A stretch of 64,000 nucleotides of DNA from Holothuria scabra (Eukaryota; Echinodermata; Holothuroidea; Aspidochirotida; Holothuriidae): NCBI GenBank assembly GCA_037179385.1, contig CM074190.1, forward strand, positions 12,606,206 through 12,670,205, read 5' to 3'. Below the pieces are notes generated by a model. It had not been told where the DNA came from and did not search any database. It worked only from the letters and a program-made list of their open reading frames with translations. Of the stretch, positions 53,601-63,100 are shown piece after piece. The number at the start of each line of letters is the position of its first letter. Within the stretch, counting starts at the first letter, position 1. Position numbers and translations under genes: made by a program.

Positions 53601-56600
53601 TCAAAGGATCTCAAAGAAAAAGAGGAGAAAGAGTTAAGACCAGAAGAGGCAGGAGAGGCGGATATGGATATTGCATCAGATGATGAGGAGGTAGCAACAG
53701 CTAAAGGAAAGGGTACTCAAAAATCCTCCTCCCAAAATATCATCCTTCCAGAGGCAACTGAGGTGATTGATCTCAGTGATGAAGAAGATGAAAGAACCGA
53801 TGAGAGTAAAGAAGATGAAGGCAAGGAAGAAGCTACAAAAGAGGAAGAATCGGGGATGGAGCCACCGCCTGAGAAAAAAGTGAAAATTTCTGATCCAGAG
53901 CCAAAAATTGAAGAAGAAGGTAAATGAAGGGAAGAAAATAGCCCTTGTGAGGTGTCCTTAAAAATTATTTTTAAGAACCTGAAGGTCGTAAAATTTGGGT
54001 GTTGAAATAAGAAGGTTGGTTTTGTCAAGCAAAATAAAAGTGTTAGCCCAGAAAATGACATTTCGCATTTGGCCTAGCATTAGCTTAAGAATCAAACTGA
54101 ATACATTTTTTCTGTTCTCCTATGATACATTAGTTCATTATTTAAACTGATTTTTTTAATGTGTAAGCCTTTTTTTCTTTTTCTGCTGTCTCAGTCCATT
54201 TTTAAGTCAATATTTTCCTTCAACAAGTAAAATACATGGATTCAAAATTTGTAAAACTTGGCTTGGAATTTTCTGCTTTCTTATTTCTGTAGCTGCAGAG
54301 CGTTTGAAAGAGATGGAAAACCTTAAATTAGAGAATGAGGAATTGAAAAATCAAGTGGAAGCATTGAAGCGAGAAGAGTCGTCTATGAAAGAAAAGGAAA
54401 CACAGATTAAAGCTCTTCAGCTAGCCTTTGTGAATACACAGCAGGTAATCAAAATAATATGGTTTCGTTTGTTTAGAAGATGGTGTTAAAAAACATGCCA
54501 TTCATTTTTTTTAGATTTTGTAAGAAAGACAGTTATGCCGACCATCAATGGGCTTAGAAGGGGACATGGTGATGACTGATATTATTGTGCTACAATTAGG
54601 CATAGGTGACTCCATTGTTTTGAAGTCTTGTTCCCACAGCCCTATAAGGGAGCTCACTGTATGGAGCCACATCTCTTACAGCAATGTAATAACACATCAC
54701 GTAATCTTAACAAGCCGTAAGTGGGCCTTTAAAATATTGTTATAGGTTTACATTGGTTGAAAAATGACCACAAGTCTGAACAGCCAGTATCTCTACACCC
54801 TTTTACCTCCTTTTTACATCATCCCTCATAACCTCCTAATTACACATGTAATCCATACCCAAAGTAAGTCCCTGGCAAGCTTCTGTTATTTAATGTTACT
54901 GACCGACCCCTATTGCCTGATAACATCCATTTTCCTACTTGCCTGTCGAAAGAACTTCTTGCAATTAAGGACCTGGCCTCTTTTCATTGATTTTCTGAAG
55001 CTTCAGAGCCTCTTGTCAATGACTTTTTGGTCATTTGTTGTGGACTTACAAATTGTGATTGCATAAAGAGGAAGAAAAAAATAGCCTTTTTTGCAAGATT
55101 CATTAAAGCCTTTTCATAAATTGAAACCCAAAAGATGGTTTTGTGACGTATTTGTGACATCTTTAAAAATGTCTCCATGAGTTGCAAGGAAAGTAAAATT
55201 GTTACTTGACACCTGCTATTGATAATTTTGCTGTCCTCTGCAAAAATTGTTGAGTTGGGTATTATCTGCCTTTTAATCTTCCTTTTTATGTTTCGTTTTG
55301 CACTTCTTCACTGTACTCAATGATGTATCTTGCCAGGTATAGCTAACTGTACCAAGGAAACTGTAGTGGATAGTATTGTTAATTAAACGACTGTTTGAAT
55401 TCAAGTCAAAGTACACTCTTCAAATGTGTTTAGAGATACGATCATGTTTTTAAATATATTTTTTAGGGATACACTAGTTACATTTCATGGTGAATGACTT
55501 TGTGGGGTTATCATAAAGAGCTGCGTTATTCAAATAAAATCAATCTTATCATCTTACCATTTCAGGACTCAAACTTTGTATCTGTGTATCTTTCCAAAGG
55601 TCAAGTGGTCTGACAGTAATTAATTGTTTTGCAAGACCTACAACAGATTGCTGGCAAGAATTGCTGGGGGTTTTGATCAAGTCAATACAACATCTGGAAA
55701 TGTTATTTTAATAATTGTTTAATCGATAAATACTTTGCAGGTGGCTTATTTAGGGAAACAGTGTGTGCCAATTTAAACAGTACCTAAGATTACATTTCAT
55801 CATAACCTTGAAACCATACATGTCGCTTTTATTTTTTGTTAATTATTTCTTCCCGAGGGTGGTGAACTATTCACTGGAGATAGTGATGGGACCATAGAAG
55901 GACTGAATCAGAAAAATTCAAAACAGTTTGACATGTGTGGAAGGGATCTGCAATCTAGGAAGTTACTTGCAGAGCAGTTATGGTATTTAATGGGAAATTT
56001 GGGCACTAAGAGGGAATATGGCTGGCTTTGTACAGCACAAACTTCTAAAAAATTTGACGTCCTTGGAGTGAAATAGATATCCCAGTCCCACAATGGGTGG
56101 TTAAAAAATTATTCCATGCAGATATCATAGATGGGACGATTTTAAGGCTCTAGAATGGAAACATTTATGAGAGTTTTCTACCATGAGTGATGGTAAACCT
56201 ATAACAGCTTATGACTTACATCTCTATATTGGAAGGCTTCCTGTTCAGCAGCAAATTTTTTTTAACTTTTACAGTCTTGAAGGTCATTTTAGTTTTCTCT
56301 TTTGCCATTTTTTATTACAGTTTTTTTTTTTATATAACAGTCAAGCCTTAGTTACAAAGTCCTATTAAATTAACATCTTTTCAGGTTTTTGCTCTGAAAC
56401 AGGTTCCAACCTGTGGGTAATCCTGCCTAAGTTGGTGTCATTAACTTTTGCATTTTTCTCTCCTGGTACTGATTTTATACCATAAAATACCAGGAAAATT
56501 TAAAAATTGCAGCACACATCATAAAGGTCAATTCAGTTTGAAAGCTTTTCTTTTTGGGGACATTTTAAGGGTATGAATTGATGCCATTCTTTACATTTTT

Positions 56601-57121
56601 AAATTTCAGCTCACAATTCATAGCTAAGTTTTAGGACATATGTTCTGCTTTCATCTGTCCAAATAGCTTCTTTACTATGAGTTTGGTCTAGTGGTATTTC
56701 TTTGATTCCCAGTTTGAGTCATTCCAAAAGAACAAATGAAATTTAACCTGTGGCTGTTGGGCATGGTGCTCAGCATAAGCAACAAACAGGGAAAAAAGTT
56801 CAATGACCCACACTAGAATAAAAGGCAGTGGTAAGGTGCTAGATTAAATGAGAAGGTTAGTTTCACTCCAAGAAGCCAATCCAAGTATTTTCTGTAATGA
56901 TAATTTTATTGCTTTGGATTTGTTTTCTCTCGGTAAACTGGTCTGAAATGTCACCTTTTTATTGATACATAAAATTTTTCATTATTTCTGTTTTTAGCAA
57001 TTGAAAGATGCCAAAGCAAAGCTGAGAAGCGAAGAAGAGAGCAGAAAAGCTCGGGAAACAGAGGTAAGGACCTTGTTGATTCCTTGCTGTAGGCAGGCAA
57101 GGAATCTATGCGATGGTGATG

Positions 57122-57160
<39 letters not shown>

Positions 57161-60100
57161 TGTGTGTGTATGTGTGTGTGTGTGTTTGTGACACTTGCTT
57201 GTAAACACGATATCTTAAGATAGGAATGTCCGACACTTTTCATATTTGGTATATAGATTAATCATGTTGAGAGGAAGAACCCTATTGTTTTTGGTAGAGG
57301 TCAAAGGTCATTTGAGGTCACCAGCGGTAAAATTGCGACAATTTCAAAAAAAGCTTGTAAACACGATATCTTCAGATAGGAGTGACAGACACTTTTCATA
57401 CTTGGTATATAGATTTGTCATGTTGAGAAGAAGAACCCTATTGTTTTTGGTAGAGGTCAAAGGTCATTTGAGGTCACCAGCGGTAAAATTGCGAAAACGC
57501 CGAAAATGGCTTGTAAACACGATATCTTCAGATAGGATTGCCCGACAATTTTCATACTTGGTATATAGATTTGTCATGTTGAGAGGAAGAACCCTATTGT
57601 TTTTGGTAGAGGTCAAAGGTCATTTGAGGTCATCAGCGGTAAAATTGCGAAAACACTGAAAATGGCTTGTAAACATTGTATCTTCGGTTAGGAGAGACCA
57701 ACACTCTTCATATTTGGTATATAGATTTTTCATGTTGAGAGAGAGAAGCCTATTGTGTTTGGTAGAGGTCAAAGTTCATTTGAAGTCATCAGCGGTAAAA
57801 TTGCGAAAACACTGAAAATGGCTTGTAAACACGATATCTTCAAAAAGGAGTGACCGAAACTTTTCATACTTGGTATATAAATTTGTCATGTTGAGAAGAA
57901 GAACCCTATTGTTTTGGGTAGAGGTCAAAGGTCATTTGAGGTCACCAGCGGTAAAATTGCGAAAACACTGAAAATGGCTTGTAAACACAATATCTTCAAA
58001 AAGGAGTGACTGAAACTTTTCATACTTGGTATATAAATTTGTCATGTTGAGAAGAAGAACCCTATTGTTTTTGGTAGAGGTCAAAGGTCATTTGAGGTCA
58101 CCAGCGGTAAAACTGCGAAAACGCCGAAAATGGCTTGTAAACATGATATCTTCAGATAGGATTGCCCGACAACTTTCATACTTGGTATATAGATTTGTCA
58201 TGTTGAAAGGAAGAACTCTATTGTTTTTGGTAGAGGTCAAAGGTCATTTGAGGTCATCAGCGGTAAAATTGCGAAAACACTGAAAATGGCTTGTAAACAC
58301 GATATCTTCAAAAAGGAGTGACAGATACTCTTCATATTTGGTATATAGATTTGTCATGTCGAGAGAAAGAAGCCTATTGCTTTTGGTAGAATTCAAAGTT
58401 CATTTGAGGTCACCAGCGGTAAAACTGGGAAAATCCCGAAAATGGCTTTTAAACATGATTTCTTCAGATAGGAGTGACCGACACTTCTCATGCTTGGTAT
58501 ATAGGTTTGTCATGTTGAGAGGAAGAAGTCTATTGTTTTTGGCTGAGGTCAAAGGTCATTTGAGGTCATCAGCGGTAAAAATGTGAAAACACCGAAAATG
58601 GCTTGTAAACATGATATCTTCAGATAGGATTGCCCTACAATTTTCATACTTGATGTATAGATTTTTCATGTTGAGAGAAAGAAGCCTATTGCTTTTGGTA
58701 GAGGTCAAGGTCATTTGAGGTCACCAGCGGTAAAATTGCCAAAACTTCGAAAATGGCTTGTAAACACAATATCTCCAGATAAGAGTAACAGATACTTTTC
58801 ATATTTGGTATATATATTTGTCATGTTGAAAGAAAGAAGCCTATTGTTTTGGGTAGAGGTCAAAGGTCATTTGAGGTCACCTGGGGTAAAATTGCGAAAA
58901 TTCTGTGCCTAAAATGTAAAGAAAAATCTATCAAGCACTGTCAATTTGAAAGCAGGTAAGGTATTTAATGGCAAGGAATCACTAAGCCTTTTGGCTTTCT
59001 GGTTTTAACAATGCTGTAAAATCTTTGGGGTCAGATATTCTTTGTCAGGGGGTCTGTACTGGAGATGACTATGGAGCTGTATTTTCCCAAGTAATATTAA
59101 TCCACTCAGCCAAAAATTGAAAAGTTATGTTTAGGCCAGAAGGTTTAATGAGAAAGATACTCTCAAAAGAGGTAGTTAACATACAATACACCCAGCAACA
59201 TTTATGTCTACAGCCCTCTTCCCCTACTCCATGTTTATCATATCTTGTAACAGATATTTGCTGGATACTCTAGTCAGCAGGTTTCTGTGGCTTTGAAATG
59301 TCTTTGCAGAGCCCTAGAACTTCAGGAAAATGATTGAATTCATGAAAATGCAATGGGAAAATGTTAAGACACAAACTTACTTATTGTTAAGTTTGTATTT
59401 TGTGCTTATTTTACTAAAAATAAGAAATACAGGTCTCGCAGGAAGCGGGTAGTGACTGCAAGTCATAGGGAGTTAACCAGTTGGAAAGAACTAGGTTGGC
59501 CGTGGAGCAGTGACAAGTTCCTTGCAAGCCCAGGTCAGATGTAGCCATGGAGCCAGCATTTCACTGGCAAGAAACAAAATGTGCAGTCCATCATTTCTTA
59601 GGGTATGATGGAAGGTGTAAAACAAATGTGAGGGCATGTTGTGGGCAAGTTACTACCTCCCTGCTGGTAAACTGAGAGCTTGCTGGCTGCAGGAAAGTTG
59701 CTCGTGTTCTGCGACTACATCTTCCATATAAATAGTGGTCTACTCTCCACCTGACTAGCCCTTATATGCCAGCAATTGACGTGTGTAAACCTCCCCCATT
59801 GCAGGCAACTCCCATTCATGTGACACGTAGCTGGCACACAGGTGATCCGCAGCCCTTGTATATGTCCATGAGCTTACCGGGAACTCTCACAAGGTTGACA
59901 CACATGTCACACGGAGGAGACACAAAATGCATGCAGTACAAACCATCCAACTGGCAAGTTCATGAAATATATGCCCAAACCTTGGTCTGCCTACAGAAAT
60001 TTTCCTTAATGCAACAGAATCTGTGCCCATAACAAGCCATGTAGCCTGCCCAGAATAGTGTGGCAGATCCTTAATAAAAGATGGTTTATTTTTTATTGCA

Positions 60101-63100
60101 GAAAGCACTTCAAACCTATTGTCATCCTCACTTATAAATTGTATGTATTTTATGGATGTGTTCATGGAAGCACAGAATCTACATTGCCCCTCCTAACCTC
60201 CTAGTTACAGATGTAACTCCCACATATCTGCCCTAATTTTCCCTCTGTTCTCTGTTCATTCTGAAGATTGTCTGGTCATCTTATTTGTTTGATAAAAAGT
60301 GTCTATTGCATAGTAAAGTGTACCTTTCAGTCATCTACAGTGTCTGGTCATCTAATTTGTCTGATAAAAGCATCATATTAGTCAGGTCTCTTCCAAGCCA
60401 GTCTACTCACTTTGGGAAAGTTGTGAGAGAATAGGTGTATCTAAACTCTCCATTAGTTTCGGGTGTCCTTAGAGTGGAGTTGTGAGTAAGTGATTAAGTT
60501 TGGCCTCTATATTTGCAAAGTGAAGGGAAGTTTCAGTCTATAAACATCTTGAAATAGGGTCTTTGGCAGTCTCATGTGACTTCCCAACCCTGATTGTAGT
60601 AAACTGAAGGAGGAATCATTTTGTTACCCTGTTACAGGCTAGCAGTAATACATCATCAACTACAGAAGTGCAAGAAAAGACGAGTGAAAGTTCCCCCTTA
60701 ATGTCATCATCATCATCATCATCATCAAGAGGCTTTACAGAGTCGCTGTCCGATTCCACAAAAAGTGATGGAATATTAATGAGTCAGTATAAATTGATAA
60801 TTTGAATAAATTAGCATCAACTTGATTTGTTTGTTTAGTTAAAAAGATGGAGTGTCGTCATGAAAAATTTCTAATAACCCAAGCCTTTGGTAACCTTTTC
60901 ATGGATTTTGTCAGGTCCACATGACTTCAAAAAGATATTAATTTTGAAGTGATGTGGCCGTCACATAATCTGCAAAAAGGTTACAGAAGGCTTGCGTTTT
61001 CAGAATTTTTTACATGATGACACTCCATCTTTAATATGACAAATGTAACCCATGTTTTTGGAAATCAGTATTGTGTTATGTGTATTTGAGTAATTTAAGG
61101 ATATTCTCTTATTTATAAACTCCACAGTCCTTTTAAGCACCAAGTCAAAACCAAAAAACTTGGATCATAATGAAATCATGACTCTCTGTTGGAGTCAGGG
61201 CTCATAATGAAGTCGTGGCTCATAATGAAATCATGACTCGATGATGAAGTCATGGCTCATTATGAAGTCATGGGTCATCATGAAGTCATGACTAGATGAT
61301 GGAGTCACGGTTCATAATGGAGTCATGACTCATGATGAAATCATGACTCGATGATAGAGTCACAGCCTGTAACGGAGTCATGGCTCATAATGGAGTCATT
61401 GCTCTTAGAATGATGCCAATTATGTCATAACTAAACTGGCAACATCCAGGACAACTCTCAACTGCCAAATGGGGATCTTTTCAAATATTTCTTTTGACAA
61501 AATGCAAGATAGTGAAAAAAAACAAAGCAAAGTTGTTTTTCATAGTGATGTAACAACTTGGATTATAATTTAGAGTTCCAAGGTATGATCTAGACTAAAT
61601 TGAAAGCCAGTGATTAAAAATTCTAGCATGTAGGGGTTTTCTTCAAAGTCAGAGGAATTGATGTGATTGTAAATATTTGCAACAAAGATCATTGGTTTTG
61701 GTGTAAATGACCAGTTTGCAAGTATTATTTATGATATTTTATAAGGATTGTGTTGTGATGGTATTTTGTTGCAATAATATTAAAATTGTAAAATATTTCC
61801 TCAAAGAATGAACAGAGTCATCTGTGATAAAGGTAGCAAGGGTACTCCTAATTTAAATTGCAAATGCAGCAACTAGTAGAGTAATTTAAAATTAGTGCAG
61901 TAGTGTACCCATTTTGAATGGCCCTTGAATTATCACGGGGTATTAATATTTTTCCCACTGATTTGTGAAATTAGTCAATAGTAACTGATTGGTTGACCTT
62001 GCATATGTACTTTTGCACTTCAGAATTATCTGTACAGATAATCAGGAAAGAAATAGGAAATATATGATGGTTAACTGTTGTTTCAACAAAATATATATAT
62101 GTATATATATATGTGTCTACCTTCTAACTGTTGAACCAAGGAAACCGAATTTTAGTTTCCCTGTCCTGTTATCTTCCTATTACTTCCTTCTTTATAACCA
62201 CAGTAGTGTAAGCGTTGTCATGCCCCTGTTTATTGCTTTTGTGGTTTTTGATATGCCTGGTGAAGGTCAACATTGAGGTGCTTCACTGGACTTTGATCAT
62301 TTGTTTGAATTTTTTTCCTTTCCTTTTACCCTGGGTGTTAGAGAAAGAAACATTCAGTCCTCAAGTACAATGGATATCTTTTTTTTTTATGGTTGTTAAT
62401 GACATATAATTATATTTATCATGCTATTGATAAGGGCAAATTCAGTTGGTTATGGGTGGGTGCATCTGTATATGTGTGTCTTATTATCAGTTTCCTTTTT
62501 GAAAAAGCAGATAAAATAGTAAACAATAGGTATGACAAAGGAATCACCTTTCTTAATGAAATGGTGTTACTTCTTAATGATAGTTTTAATAAATATGTTT
62601 AAAACCCTCACAACATAAAGTTTGTTTACAAAGAAGGACGTGGCTCCTTCCCGCTATTCATGTTTATTTGATGGCTATCATATAAAGATGTGTCTGAAAT
62701 AATGTTGGCATAAATGCTTTTAGGTTCAATTAGTAGTGAATATATATTCTGGCAACCTGGAATGAAAATTCAAGAGGGAAGTTTCTGAATGGTATAATGA
62801 AATCAGTGTCTGTTTTGATTTCTTGCAGTGGGCTATTATGTAGTGGTAATGTTGTGTGTGTGTGTGCATGTAGCACTTTGCTTGGAAATACAATATCTAA
62901 AGATGGGAAGGTCCAACCCTTTTCATATTTGGGTTCATAGATTTTTCAAACTGAGAGGAAGAATATGGCTTTTTGCTGGAAGTCAAAAGCTGAAAACCTT
63001 GTAGACACCAACCGATGAGGTAAATGATCATGCTGTGGCTATCGCAAGTAAGAGAATTAGGCAAACCTGTTGAAAAAGCCAGGCATCTCAAGCAATACCA

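Larger units (their letters stand above)
45873..53606 (+). other. ENOX intron 8
   Basis: A 7.7-kb intron with the 46-bp x 9 array (46559-46972), a hAT fragment (52737-52775), a SINE (53024-53275) and a 26-bp x 3 repeat (53448-53525). Poly-A-rich stretches lie near 49282-49308. No other gene is supported. Confidence 0.85.
57064..60637 (+). other. ENOX intron 11
   Basis: A 3.6-kb intron, over half of which is the second DR1-minisatellite element (57078-59004). The remaining 59005-60637 has no recognised element except a weak TACCTCC-family fragment near 60180. Confidence 0.88.

Noticed and set aside
53717..54061. 114-codon minus-strand frame rich in Ser and Phe
   Set aside because: It is the antisense shadow of the acidic ENOX exon (GAA/GAT codons read as TTC/ATC).
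57246..58912. Open frames of 65-137 codons repeating VYRFVMLRGRTLLFLVEVKG-type sequence
   Set aside because: They are produced by a 156-bp minisatellite whose unit length is a multiple of three; the frames track the DNA repeat and have no start context or family match.
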